This document shows positions 50,361 through 62,259 of a stretch of 64,000 nucleotides of DNA, piece by piece. Within the stretch, counting starts at the first letter, position 1; the number at the start of each line of letters is the position of its first letter. Source of the DNA: Gordonia rubripertincta (GTDB lineage Bacteria > Actinomycetota > Actinomycetes > Mycobacteriales > Mycobacteriaceae). Made by a program: the position numbers and the translations under genes. The DNA is taken from positions 4,526,001 through 4,590,000 of the forward strand of contig NZ_CP136136.1 of NCBI RefSeq assembly GCF_038024875.1, read 5' to 3'. The notes under the pieces are model-generated. The model saw nothing but the letters and a program-made list of their open reading frames with translations. It was not told the DNA's origin and did not search any database.

Positions 50361-50565
50361 CGTCGACGTCCTCTCAGAAGTGGTGATCGATCTCGACCGT
50401 ACCGGCGGCACCGTCACCCGTGCTCAACATCGGCCCGCGTCGGGCTGTTCCCGGTTTGTGATGTGAGCTGCGAAAATCTGCGCCGGATCCGGTTACGGTT
50501 CCTGGGGAGGAGCCCGGTCGGATGAGCACGTCCGGATCAGCCACCGTTCTCGGAGAGGAAACGTC

Positions 50566-51801
50566 ATGTCGTCGACGCCGCATGATCCGGGCTCCGGTCC
50601 CGGTTCGGCGGGTGCGCGGGCGAACCCCCGGGGGCTCCGGGCCGAGCAGATCGTCCGGGCGGCGACGATCCTCTTCCAGGACTACGGGTACCGCAACGTC
50701 AGCATCGAGCAGATCGGTGCCGCGGTGGGTCTCACCGGTCCCGCGGTGTACCGGCACTTCCCCGGTAAGCACGACATCCTCGTGCAGGCGCTGCTGACCC
50801 AGGTAGACCTGGTGGACCAGCTCGTGCGCGAGGCCGACGGTGACGGCGAGACGCCGGAGGCCCAGCTGTGGCGTTTCCTCGATCGTCTCGGGGACATGAC
50901 CGCCAACCACGACGTGTCCATCCTCTGGCGCCGCGAGCAACGACACCTACAGCCCACACAACTCGCGGAGATGCGGGGCTACTTCACCAAGTACGGCGAC
51001 TACATCGCCGACAAGGTCGCCGCCGTGCGACCCGACCTACCGGACGCCGACGCCCGCCTGCTCGGCTTCGCCGTCCTGAGCCTGTACTCCAACACCTCGG
51101 TGATCCGCGGGTCGATGCCGCCCGCGCGAGTGATGCAGATCCAGCGGGCCATCGCCCGGTCGATCGACGACTGCGAGGTGCCCGCGGCCGGCCCCGATGC
51201 CTCGCCCCCGTCGTTGCCCATCCGACGCCCCGCCGACCGGCACGAGCGCATCCTCGATGCGGCCACCGGCCTGTTCGCCGAGCGGGGTTTCCACGACGTC
51301 CGGATCGACGACATCGCGCGGGCGGCCGACATCTCGGTCGCCACCTTCTACCAGCAGATCCCGGGCAAGACCGAGGTTCTGCGCGCGATCCTGTTCCGCG
51401 CCCTCGAGGGCACGCTCTTCCTCACGGCCCACACCCTCGACGGCGTCGAGCCCCACGACGCCCTCGACGTGCTGATCTCACTGCACGTGGAGTACGCGCT
51501 CGGCGTGCACGGACGGATCATCTCCGTCTTCACCCGCGACCTCGTATACCTGTCCGAGGCCGACCAGGACGCACTGCGTTCGGCCCAGCGCGCATACATC
51601 GCCGAATGGGCCACCGCCATCCGCGCCCGTTCGCCCGAACTCTCCGACGGCGACGCCGCAGGCCTCACCCGCGCGTTCATCGGCGTGACCGGCGACATCG
51701 TCCAGTCGCCGGAACTGCGCGCGCGACCGGATATCTCCGACGCGCTCACCGCACTCGCCACCGCGATCCTTCAGCCCGCCGATCTGCTGTCGGACGGCTG
51801 A
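50566..51801 (+). CDS. TetR family regulator with two tandem TetR domains
   Basis: 411 residues made of two TetR-type units. The first helix-turn-helix is in IVRAATILFQDYGYRNVSI... at about residues 28-72; the second is in RILDAATGLFAERGFHDVRI... at about 228-270. Each is followed by its own helical ligand-type domain, so the protein is a natural pseudo-dimer. It ends 29 bases before pepN on the same strand, but the ligand and targets are unknown. Confidence 0.88.
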   Translation: MSSTPHDPGSGPGSAGARANPRGLRAEQIVRAATILFQDYGYRNVSIEQIGAAVGLTGPAVYRHFPGKHDILVQALLTQVDLVDQLVREADGDGETPEAQLWRFLDRLGDMTANHDVSILWRREQRHLQPTQLAEMRGYFTKYGDYIADKVAAVRPDLPDADARLLGFAVLSLYSNTSVIRGSMPPARVMQIQRAIARSIDDCEVPAAGPDASPPSLPIRRPADRHERILDAATGLFAERGFHDVRIDDIARAADISVATFYQQIPGKTEVLRAILFRALEGTLFLTAHTLDGVEPHDALDVLISLHVEYALGVHGRIISVFTRDLVYLSEADQDALRSAQRAYIAEWATAIRARSPELSDGDAAGLTRAFIGVTGDIVQSPELRARPDISDALTALATAILQPADLLSDG

Positions 51802-51830
51802 GCACCGCCGATCTCTATAAGCTGGCCTGC

Positions 51831-54416
<2,586 letters not shown>

Positions 54417-54960
54417 GGTTTCAACGAATCGGCCTCGCCCCATCGGCTCACCTGGAGTCTGCGCCCGATCAACCGATCGGTGTCGTCGTCTCTTGGGGTG
54501 TCCCACGCCGGTGGGGCGTGACCGGTCCGGTGTCCGTCGGCGACAGCCGCCGATGCGATGAGAGTCTCCGCGGACTGGGTGTTGGTCCGTTCGGCAGCAC
54601 GCATCATCATCCGGTGCGCCGCGTCCGGATCTGTCTCCGGACCGAGGACGGCAAGCGTCAGTGTCCCGCTCGGACAAGAGAATCGAACTTCGCCGGGCGC
54701 CCACGTGGTGAAGCCCTCCAAGTGCACCGACCGGCCGTCGACCCCAACCTTCCGGTTCGGCTGGGTATCCCAGTCGGCGATCCGGTAGCCGACCCGTTCG
54801 AGCCGCGGCAACCGGGTGTCGAGTGCTTGTGCGATATCCGGGAGCTCCGTTGCCAGGTCGCGTGTTCGCGGCCACCACGCGCCATCGACTGCCCCCCGAA
54901 CCGAATCGGCGGGCTTGAGCCGCAACCGCAACCGGCGAGGCGGATGCGCGGTCGGCGCGT

Positions 54961-55365
54961 TCACGCCCTGCTACCCAACGGGTGGCGCCAGGTACGCGGA
55001 GCGTGGCGCGACCGGTTCGACGACGTTACAGCGACTGTGTTCGCCGGGCCGTTCGCGTTCTCCGCCCGGTCGTGGTCGAGGGCGGCGACGCGTTGCTCGG
55101 ACCGTTTGAGGTCGCGGCGCGCGACGTGCCCGCGGCGCGAGGACCGCCTCGCCCCCACCAGGATCATGGCCAACCCCAGCATGCCGAGCGCTCCCAACAC
55201 CACACCGTGGAGTAGAAGAGCACCCGTGGTTCCGCTCACGTGGTAGCCGAAGACGGCGAAACTGTCAGGTGCGAGACCGTTCGCACTGCCGTTGTTGGCG
55301 AGAAAACCGGCCGCCGTCGCGATCACCGCGGCGACCAGGATGATGACTCCGATGATGACTGTCAT
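54961..55365 (-). CDS. Small membrane protein of unknown function
   Basis: 134 residues with two membrane segments (about 4-24 and 48-70), then a polar, Arg-rich C-terminus (RRSSRRGHVARRDLKRSEQR). Not recognised beyond a general membrane-protein character. Overlaps the DUF5994 gene and the next upstream gene by four bases each. Confidence 0.7.
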   Translation of the reverse strand: MTVIIGVIILVAAVIATAAGFLANNGSANGLAPDSFAVFGYHVSGTTGALLLHGVVLGALGMLGLAMILVGARRSSRRGHVARRDLKRSEQRVAALDHDRAENANGPANTVAVTSSNRSRHAPRTWRHPLGSRA

Positions 55366-55646
55366 GACATCAGCTCTCTTCTTGGATCCGGGACCGCCGG
55401 GTTGTTCCGGCTCCCGGCGAGTTCGGAGGGGACCGCTGTACCAATCGATTGCTTTGCGGCACTGCGAGATCGGTCATTGCTGATGATCACGTCATTCTCC
55501 AGCTCGGTCACCGCGTCGACGATCAGGGAACGCAGGTCACCGACCATGGCCGCGGTGTCGTCATCGGTTCGGCCGGCCCGGGAGTGCGCGAGGAGTCGCT
55601 CGTTGAGCCGGCGGGCAATGGGAGGTAGATCGAGGCGTGCGGACAT
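55362..55646 (-). CDS. Hypothetical protein, 94 residues
   Basis: Not recognised. Starts MSARLDLPPIARRLNERLL and has a helical, acidic middle (MVGDLRSLIVDAVTELEND). ATG 55646 overlaps the stop of the preceding gene by one base (TGATG), so translation is coupled. The frame is open further upstream but that part has other coding. Confidence 0.6.
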   Translation of the reverse strand: MSARLDLPPIARRLNERLLAHSRAGRTDDDTAAMVGDLRSLIVDAVTELENDVIISNDRSRSAAKQSIGTAVPSELAGSRNNPAVPDPRRELMS

Positions 55647-56080
55647 CAGGGTTCCCGTCTCTGGTTTTCGAACAGAACATCTGACAGGGTTCCGCCACCC
55701 TCGACAGTCCTCATCACCTTTTCCCAGACGTCCCCGGCGCGGACCTTGAGAACATCTGTGGCGAGCAGGATCACCGGGTGCGAGTCGGCTTCGAGAACCG
55801 CAGTCCGTGAATGACGGTCCCGCCGGAGGGTCCGGCAAGCGAGGACGTCACCGACGACTTCGCTCGTATCGTTCGTATCCGCGCTGGTCGCGGGATGGAA
55901 CTGGACATCCCATTCGGCGAGCAGGTCGCCCGGCACGTCGCGCGAATCCTGCTCTTGGATCCCGCTCACGATTGTCTGAGGCCTCGATGAGTGACCCGGT
56001 CGGGCGCGGTGATAGTCGCGTATGTGCCCGAAGAGGCGGCTGCGCGGAAGCGAGTCGAGAATTCGAGTGGTGGTGATCAT
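55646..56080 (-). CDS. Hypothetical protein, 144 residues
   Basis: Not recognised. Begins MITTTRILDSLPRSRLFGHI; the C-terminal part has a hydrophobic VILLATDVLKVRAGDVWEKV segment. First gene of the four-gene uncharacterised operon. The frame opens at 56137, but ATG 56080 gives a more ordinary N-terminus. No signal peptide. Confidence 0.6.
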   Translation of the reverse strand: MITTTRILDSLPRSRLFGHIRDYHRARPGHSSRPQTIVSGIQEQDSRDVPGDLLAEWDVQFHPATSADTNDTSEVVGDVLACRTLRRDRHSRTAVLEADSHPVILLATDVLKVRAGDVWEKVMRTVEGGGTLSDVLFENQRREP

Positions 56081-56222
56081 GGCATTCGCCTGACTCGGTC
56101 GCCGTCTGGATGCGGCCGAAGTGACCGGGGCCGCCAACAGTGATTCTCTCGGCGTGCAACCCGACGAAATTCAGTCTACGCCGTTTGTCCAGCACCAACG
56201 CCATGCCGCGTACCGATGGCGC

Positions 56223-56909
56223 TCACCTGCGGGCCCGCCTCCACCGATACCGCACCTGCGGCCGGCCGGCCGAGCCGTACTGGGTGTCGCGGTCGAGGAC
56301 GCCGTCGTCGGCGAGTCGTTCCAGATATCGCCATGCCGTGACCCGCGAAGATCCCAGCGCGCGAGCCGCTTCCGATGCGGTGAGCCCGTCGGCACTGTCC
56401 CGCACGGCACGACACACCGCATCCTCGGTCTGCGGTGCCGAACCCTTCTTCGCCGTCCGTCGGTGATCGCCGGAACGCAACTCGGCCAGTGCCCGGTCTA
56501 CGTCGCGCTGACTGACCGCCTCCGCCTCGCCGGTCAACGCCTCCCGGTAACGCAGATACTGCTCGATCTTGTCCCGGAAGGCCGCGAACGTGAACGGTTT
56601 GAGCAGGTAGAGCAGCACCCCGCGCGACATCGCGGCGCGCACGGTCGGCAGATCCCGCTGCGCGGTGATGGCGACGACGTCTGGGGCCGGACGCACCCCG
56701 GACAGGGCGGAGGCGAGGTCGGTGCCCCGGGCGTCGGGAAGACCGAGGTCGAGCAGCACCAGGTCGACGCCATGAGTCCGCGCGGCGCGCAACGCCTCCT
56801 GCGCGGTGGTCACCGCGCCCACGACCTCGAATCCGCCGATGCGTGCGAGGTAGTCGCGGTGCGCCTCGGCGATCACCGGCTCGTCCTCCACGATCAGAAC
56901 GCGGATCAC
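56223..56909 (-). CDS. Response regulator of the CitB/DcuR type
   Basis: Receiver domain (residues 1-122) with acidic DE near 9-10, phospho-acceptor aspartate in VLLDLGLPD near 55 and lysine in LLKPF near 105. The C-terminal half has an HTH of the DcuR kind (GLTASEAARALGSSRVTAWR). 228 residues. GTG 56909 overlaps the kinase stop. With the kinase and adjacent dctA it probably controls C4-dicarboxylate uptake. Confidence 0.9.
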   Translation of the reverse strand: MIRVLIVEDEPVIAEAHRDYLARIGGFEVVGAVTTAQEALRAARTHGVDLVLLDLGLPDARGTDLASALSGVRPAPDVVAITAQRDLPTVRAAMSRGVLLYLLKPFTFAAFRDKIEQYLRYREALTGEAEAVSQRDVDRALAELRSGDHRRTAKKGSAPQTEDAVCRAVRDSADGLTASEAARALGSSRVTAWRYLERLADDGVLDRDTQYGSAGRPQVRYRWRRARR

Positions 56910-58468
56910 CCGGTCACCACTGCCCCTGACGACTCCGCCCGGATACGCACCGTGACCACCGAACCGTAGGTGTTCTCGGCGGTCAACGTCCCCCGGTGTC
57001 GAGCAACGACCTGCGCGACGAGGGCCAGGCCGAGTCCGCGCCCGGCCTCGTCGCCGCCGGACTTGGTGGAATAGCCACGGGCGGTGGCGCGACCGAACAG
57101 CTCGTCGTCCATCCCGGGACCGCTGTCGGCGACGACGATCTCGAGTGCATCGTGGTCCCCGATGACCCCGACCTCGACCCACGGATCGATCGGATCGCAG
57201 GCGTCGAGGGCGTTGTCGACGAGGTTCCCCACGACGGTGATCATCTCGCGCGGTGACAGGATCTGGGTGGCCTCGTCACTCACCTGGGAATCCTCGGTGA
57301 GCGAGAACGCAATTCCCCGTTCGGCAGCTTGCGCACTCTTCCCGAGGAGCAACGCGACGAGCGCCGGCTCGGCGACCGCATGGGTCATCCGGTCGATGAG
57401 GTGTTGGGACAGTTCGAGTTCGGTGGTCGCCAGTCGGACCGCCTCTTCCGGCCGTCCCATCTCGACCAGTGCGACCAGCGTGTGCAGCCGGTTCGCCGAC
57501 TCGTGCGCCTGGGAGCGGAGTGCCTCGGCGAATCGGGTCATCGAATCCAACTCTCCCATGGCCTCGGCCAATTCGGTCCGGTCGCGGATCGTGACGACCA
57601 ACGAGCCGCGTCGCCCGGACACCGGCGAGCGGCTGACGAGCAACACCCGTCCGCCCTCGGCGTGCAGCTCGTCGGAGACCCCGTCCCCGCGCAGGAAGTC
57701 CGGCAGTTCGCGTGCGGGCGTGTCGGTTCCGATGCCGAGCAGGCGTTGCGCCTCGGCATTGACCAGCGCCGGCCGACCGTCCTCGACAACGATCAGGCCC
57801 TCGCGGACCGCACGCAGCACCGCGTCGTGGTGGTCGTACATCAGGCGCAGGTCGTCCGGGGCGAGTCCGCCGGTCTGCCGCAACAGGCGTCGTCGAATCC
57901 ACCAGACGCCGGCGGCCGCCGTCAGCAGGGCAGCGAGGGCGGTGACGGCGATCCGAGGGAGCTCCCCGCGCCAGGTCGACGTCAGGGAACGCTGGGTGAT
58001 GCCGGCGGCGACCATGCCGACGATCCGGCCGTCGGGACCCCGGACCGGCGTGATCGTCCGGGTCGACGGACCGAGGGTGCCGGTGTAGGTCTCGGTGATC
58101 GTCTCGCCGCGCAGAGCCGCGTCGACGCTGCCGATGTAGGGCGCACCGATCAGGGACGGGTCGGTGTGGGTGTAGCGCGTCCGGTCGGGTCCCAGCACGG
58201 TGATGAAGGCCATGCCCGTCTCCCGACGGATCCGGTCGGTGACCGGCTGCAGGATCGCGCTCGGGTCCGGCGAGGTGAGCGCGGACACCGTCGAGGGCGC
58301 CTGGGCGAGGCTGACCGCGACCGCGGTGACCTCGTCGCGGGCGGCCCGGTCCCCGTCGACGCGCGCGTCGATCGCCGCGAGCACACTCCCCGCCACGACC
58401 ACGACCGCCACGACGACCAGCGCGAGCGCCGCCACCTGGCCGGCCAGCGTCCGCGGGAACCACCGCAT
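56906..58468 (-). CDS. Sensor histidine kinase of the DcuS/CitA/DctS type
   Basis: Membrane sensor with segments at about residues 10-33 and 171-192 enclosing an extracytoplasmic sCache/PAS domain. A cytoplasmic PAS domain follows (about 210-310). The phosphorylated histidine is in QAHESANRLHTLVAL. The N-box is in NLVDNALDACD, and G-boxes DSGPGMDDELF and GRGLGLALVAQVV follow. 520 residues. It is coupled to the response-regulator gene and divergent from dctA. Confidence 0.92.
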   Translation of the reverse strand: MRWFPRTLAGQVAALALVVVAVVVVAGSVLAAIDARVDGDRAARDEVTAVAVSLAQAPSTVSALTSPDPSAILQPVTDRIRRETGMAFITVLGPDRTRYTHTDPSLIGAPYIGSVDAALRGETITETYTGTLGPSTRTITPVRGPDGRIVGMVAAGITQRSLTSTWRGELPRIAVTALAALLTAAAGVWWIRRRLLRQTGGLAPDDLRLMYDHHDAVLRAVREGLIVVEDGRPALVNAEAQRLLGIGTDTPARELPDFLRGDGVSDELHAEGGRVLLVSRSPVSGRRGSLVVTIRDRTELAEAMGELDSMTRFAEALRSQAHESANRLHTLVALVEMGRPEEAVRLATTELELSQHLIDRMTHAVAEPALVALLLGKSAQAAERGIAFSLTEDSQVSDEATQILSPREMITVVGNLVDNALDACDPIDPWVEVGVIGDHDALEIVVADSGPGMDDELFGRATARGYSTKSGGDEAGRGLGLALVAQVVARHRGTLTAENTYGSVVTVRIRAESSGAVVTG

Positions 58469-58572
58469 GCTCGCCCCTCATCCGTGTCCCGACCGTGGTG
58501 ACTCGCCGTGCCGTGGTTGGCAAGGCCCATATCGGGCTATTCCCGGCAGCGGTGAACGTAATGAACAGAACC

Positions 58573-58586
58573 GTGACGGTGGTCAC
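58573..58586. promoter_or_regulatory. Inverted repeat upstream of dctA, candidate operator
   Basis: GTGAC-GGTG-GTCAC lies 59-72 bases before the dctA start. Direct repeats TGAAC-N4-TGAAC lie just upstream (58553-58566). Binding by the adjacent response regulator is an inference. Confidence 0.4.
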
Positions 58587-58644
58587 CTGGTCGGTTCACA
58601 ATCCTAATCGCCCATGTTCCCGGTACACGAGGAGAGAATCGCCG

Positions 58645-60045
58645 ATGAACGTATATCCGAAGGCCGGTGACGAGGCGGCGGAGGCCGAGGCCCCACAGGC
58701 CAAGCGCGACCGCACACACTGGCTCTACATCGCGGTCATCATCGCGGTGGTCGCCGGCGTCGTCGTCGGTCTCGTGGCCCCCGAGGTCGGCAAGAACCTC
58801 GGCGTCCTGGGCACCATGTTCGTCAGCCTCATCAAGATGATGATCGCGCCGGTCATCTTCTGCACGATCGTGCTGGGCATCGGATCGGTCCGCAAGGCCG
58901 CGACGGTGGGCAAGGTGGGTGGTCTGGCGTTCGTCTACTTCCTCATCATGTCGACGGTTGCGCTGGCGATCGGACTGGTCGTCGGCAACCTCATCCAGCC
59001 CGGTGAGGGCCTGAACATCTCGTCGATGTCGGACAAGGGTGAGGAACTCGCCAAGGAGGCCCACGAATCGGGCGACACCATGGACTTCATCCAGGGCATC
59101 ATCCCGGAGTCGATGCTCTCGGCCCTCACCGACGGCAGCGTCCTGCAGGCTCTGTTCGTCGCGCTCCTCGTCGGATTCGCGATCCAGGCGATGGGACGCA
59201 CCGGCGAGCCGATCCTGACCGCGGTCTCCTATTTCCAGAAGCTGGTCTTCAAGGTGCTGACCATGGTGCTGTGGGTCGCTCCGATCGGTGCCTTCGGCGC
59301 GATCGCGAACGTCGTCGGCCAGACCGGGTGGGCGGCCGTACAGCAGTTGGCGATCCTGATGCTGGCCTTCTACCTCACCTGCCTGGTCTTCGTCTTCGGC
59401 GTGCTCGGCGTGCTCCTCCGCACCGTCGCGGGGGTCTCGATCTTCCGTCTGGTCCGCTACCTGGCCCGCGAATACCTGCTGATCTTCGCGACGTCGTCGT
59501 CGGAATCGGCGCTGCCGCGTCTCATCGCCAAGATGGAACACCTCGGCGTCGAGAAGACGACCGTCGGTGTCGTGGTGCCCACCGGGTACTCGTTCAACCT
59601 CGACGGCACCGCCATCTACCTGACGATGGCCTCGATCTTCATCGCCGACGCGATGGGCGACCCGCTGTCGGTCGGCGAGCAGATCGGTCTGCTCGCGTTC
59701 ATGATCATCGCGTCGAAGGGCGCCGCCGGCGTCAGCGGCGCGGGACTCGCGACGCTCGCCGCCGGACTGCAGGCGCACCGCCCGGAGATGCTCGAGGGCG
59801 TGGGCGTGATCGTCGGTATCGACCGGTTCATGTCCGAGGCGCGCGCGGTCACCAACTTCTCCGGCAATGCGGTGGCGACTCTGCTGGTCGGTTCCTGGAC
59901 CAAGACGATGGACAAGCACCAGGTCGACGAGGTGCTCGCCGGTCGCATTCCGTTCGACGAGTCGAACATGGTCGACGACGACCTCGACTCGGCCGGGACC
60001 GGAGCCCACGAGAAGGTGCTCGAGGCCTCCGCACCGCGATCCTGA
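58645..60045 (+). CDS. dctA: C4-dicarboxylate transporter DctA (DAACS family)
   Basis: Symporter for succinate, fumarate and malate in the cytoplasmic membrane, with about eight membrane segments plus re-entrant loops. Family motifs: FATSSSESALPRLI near residue 285, PTGYSFNLDGTAIYL near 312, and a final SEARAVTNFSGNAVATLLV. ATG 58645 (MNVYPKAGDEA) has GAGGAGA nine bases upstream. 466 residues. It corresponds to Rv2443 (dctA), which in M. tuberculosis lies next to rne. Confidence 0.95.
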   Translation: MNVYPKAGDEAAEAEAPQAKRDRTHWLYIAVIIAVVAGVVVGLVAPEVGKNLGVLGTMFVSLIKMMIAPVIFCTIVLGIGSVRKAATVGKVGGLAFVYFLIMSTVALAIGLVVGNLIQPGEGLNISSMSDKGEELAKEAHESGDTMDFIQGIIPESMLSALTDGSVLQALFVALLVGFAIQAMGRTGEPILTAVSYFQKLVFKVLTMVLWVAPIGAFGAIANVVGQTGWAAVQQLAILMLAFYLTCLVFVFGVLGVLLRTVAGVSIFRLVRYLAREYLLIFATSSSESALPRLIAKMEHLGVEKTTVGVVVPTGYSFNLDGTAIYLTMASIFIADAMGDPLSVGEQIGLLAFMIIASKGAAGVSGAGLATLAAGLQAHRPEMLEGVGVIVGIDRFMSEARAVTNFSGNAVATLLVGSWTKTMDKHQVDEVLAGRIPFDESNMVDDDLDSAGTGAHEKVLEASAPRS

Positions 60046-60060
60046 GCGGAGTCTTGAGCA

Positions 60061-60095
60061 GGCCCGGCCCGCACGACGACGACGCGGGCCGGGCC
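60061..60095 (+). terminator. Terminator after dctA
   Basis: A perfect 12-bp stem GGCCCGGCCCGC / GCGGGCCGGGCC with an 11-base loop, 15 bases after the dctA stop. Confidence 0.8.
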
Positions 60096-60238
60096 CGTCG
60101 CACGGAAGCGTGGCATGATGGGACTCGCCCCTTGATGCATCGCAATTCCGGTTCATGTCTCTCGTGACGCGCCTCAGTTCCGAAAGCTGATCTCTCCGGC
60201 GTACCTGGCAACAATCAGAAGGCCAGAGGTACGCACTC

Positions 60239-61303
60239 TTGTCCCTTTCAGCTGTGTCGCATGCGCGTGACACGAAGTTCGTGAGTTCCTACACCGAACT
60301 CGCCGCGGAGGTCCGCGCATCAGGACTGCTCGACCGTCGGCGCGGGTTCTACATCGCCCGGATCGCCCTGACCGTCCTCGCGTTCGTCGGGATCTGGACG
60401 GCGGTGGTCCTGCTCGGCGACACCTGGTGGCAGATCGTGCCCGCGGCTCTCCTGGCCGTGGTGAGCACCCAGTTCGGCTTCCTCGGACACGACGGCGCCC
60501 ACCGCCAGATGTTCGCCTCCGCCGGCGCCAACGAGTGGAACGCGCGGATTCTCGCCGCCGCGGGCGCGGGTCTCTCCTTCCACTGGTGGCGGAACAAGCA
60601 CAACCGTCACCACAAGGCCCCCAACCAGGTGGGCATCGACCCCGACATCGCCGACGGCCCCATCGCCTTCGTGCCGGCGATCGCCGAGGAGCGGACGGGC
60701 CTCTACGGCTGGTTCACCAGACGTCAGGGGTGGTTCTTCGTCCCGCTGCTGACACTCGAGGGCGCCGCCCTCCACGTCGCGAGCCTCCAGGGTCTCGCCG
60801 CACGCACCGCCGTCCCGCACCGTGCCGTCGAGATCTCGCTGATCCTGCTGCGCCTGCTCCTCGGCGTCGCGGTTCCGTTCCTCGTGATGTCGCCCGGACT
60901 CGCGGTCGCGTTCATCGCCGTGCAGCTCGCGGTGTTCGGGCTCCTGCTGGGCGGTTCGTTCGCGCCGAACCACAAGGGTATGCCGTTGGTTCCGAAGGAC
61001 ATGCGTGTGGACTTCCTGCGCCGGCAGGTGCTGATGTCGCGCAACATCCGCGGCGGTCCGGTCACCGACTTCATGATGGGCGGGCTCAACTACCAGATCG
61101 AACACCACCTGTTCCCGAGCATGCCGCGACCCAACCTCGCGAAGGTGCAGCCGCTGGTCCGGGCCCACTGCGCACGGCACGGCGTGCAGTACACCGAGAC
61201 CTCGCTCATCGGGTCCTACGCAATCGTCATCCGCTACCTCAACCAGGTCGGGCTCTCCGATCGCGATCCGTTCACCTGTCCCCTGGTCCGCATGTATCGC
61301 TGA
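60239..61303 (+). CDS. Membrane fatty acid desaturase
   Basis: Di-iron desaturase of the cytoplasmic membrane. Three histidine boxes: HDGAHR near residue 84, HNRHHK near 121 and QIEHHLF near 285. Four or more membrane segments. 354 residues from TTG 60239 (preceded by AGAGG); a GTG six codons later is an alternative. The plausible role is adjusting lipid unsaturation; which acyl chain is used is unknown. Confidence 0.88.
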   Translation: MSLSAVSHARDTKFVSSYTELAAEVRASGLLDRRRGFYIARIALTVLAFVGIWTAVVLLGDTWWQIVPAALLAVVSTQFGFLGHDGAHRQMFASAGANEWNARILAAAGAGLSFHWWRNKHNRHHKAPNQVGIDPDIADGPIAFVPAIAEERTGLYGWFTRRQGWFFVPLLTLEGAALHVASLQGLAARTAVPHRAVEISLILLRLLLGVAVPFLVMSPGLAVAFIAVQLAVFGLLLGGSFAPNHKGMPLVPKDMRVDFLRRQVLMSRNIRGGPVTDFMMGGLNYQIEHHLFPSMPRPNLAKVQPLVRAHCARHGVQYTETSLIGSYAIVIRYLNQVGLSDRDPFTCPLVRMYR

Positions 61304-61323
61304 TCCGACAGTCCTCGAACACG

Positions 61324-61362
61324 AAAGAGGCCGCCCCACCGAGAGGTGGAGCGGCCTTCTTC
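61324..61362 (+). terminator. Terminator after the desaturase gene
   Basis: Stem AGGCCGC-c-CCACC / GGTGG-a-GCGGCCT with GAGA loop, followed by TCTTCG, 24 bases after the stop. It sits before the convergent DUF5130 gene end. Confidence 0.8.
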
Positions 61363-61376
61363 GTGGTCTGCGGGGA

Positions 61377-61871
61377 CTAGCCTCCGGCGGCGGCAGTCGC
61401 CATGACACGCAGCGACGCGATGAGGCCGTCGATCAGGTTGCCCTGACGGAAGCCAGTGACCGCGGCGGTGACGCCGAGTGCGGCGACGCGGTCGTTGACG
61501 CGGCTCGACACCTCGCTACCGGAGACGATGACGACGTCGCGCGTGTTCGGCGACACCGCGATCAGCGTGCCGTGGGCGGGCTCGGGAGCCTTCGCCAGAA
61601 CGGCGCGGGCGCTCGCGTCGAGGTCACCGTCGAGATCCCCGATGTAGACCGAGAAGCGCACGAGAGCCTTCTCGCTCGCGGCCTTCAGGGTGTCGTCGAG
61701 GGCGATCAGGTCCTTCTTGCTGAAGGGCGGCGTCGTCGGTGCGTCACCCGGGTAGCGGGCCGCCGAGATGCGTCCGCTGTTGGTGATCACGGCGCCGAGC
61801 GGCAGCTCGGCAGCCGAACGGGCCGCGACCTCTGCACTCACGTTCGCGTGCGAAACCTCACCACTTGCCAC
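61377..61871 (-). CDS. DUF5130 family protein (Rv2468c-like)
   Basis: 164 residues resembling the TPM-type fold of DUF5130. Contains LIAVSPNTRDVVIVSG and a C-terminal GFRQGNLIDGLIASLRVM, both shared with Rv2468c as recalled. GTG 61871 (MASGEVSHANV) reproduces the mycobacterial N-terminus MASGEV, so it was chosen over the longer frame to 62036. It overlaps the upstream gene by 14 bases. Function unknown. Confidence 0.88.
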   Translation of the reverse strand: MASGEVSHANVSAEVAARSAAELPLGAVITNSGRISAARYPGDAPTTPPFSKKDLIALDDTLKAASEKALVRFSVYIGDLDGDLDASARAVLAKAPEPAHGTLIAVSPNTRDVVIVSGSEVSSRVNDRVAALGVTAAVTGFRQGNLIDGLIASLRVMATAAAGG

Positions 61872-62106
61872 TTGCCGAGCTCCCATCAACGTCGCCGGGT
61901 TCCGCGTGCCGCGGAAGTGCCATCGGTTCGATGTCGGTGGCACTGAAGAGAAGCGGTGCATGCTCCCATTGCTGATCGAGGGTGTACTCCTTGACCTCCG
62001 GGTACTTGACCCCGCCGGAGAACACCATCGCGACAACGCAGAGCACGACGAAGAGCACCGTCACGATCGTGACTGGCACTCCGATGGGGACGATCAGGCT
62101 GTCCAT
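61858..62106 (-). CDS. Small membrane protein upstream of the DUF5130 gene
   Basis: 82 residues with one membrane segment (about 4-28) and a cytoplasmic part with VKYPEVKEYTLDQQWEH. Family not recognised by name. Its 3 prime end overlaps the DUF5130 gene by 14 bases, so the two are coupled. ATG 62106 starts directly in the membrane segment. Confidence 0.75.
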   Translation of the reverse strand: MDSLIVPIGVPVTIVTVLFVVLCVVAMVFSGGVKYPEVKEYTLDQQWEHAPLLFSATDIEPMALPRHAEPGDVDGSSASGKW

Positions 62107-62259
62107 GTCACCCTTTCGATGGTCGCGCCGGACCCGGCCGGTTGTCGGCACAGGTCATCGTTGATCAATCTAGCCCACATCACACGGCCCGGTGCAGCGA
62201 CCCCTACAGCGCGTCGTAGACAGTGCCCGAGCGGAGTTCTCCAGCAATGATCCCGCACC

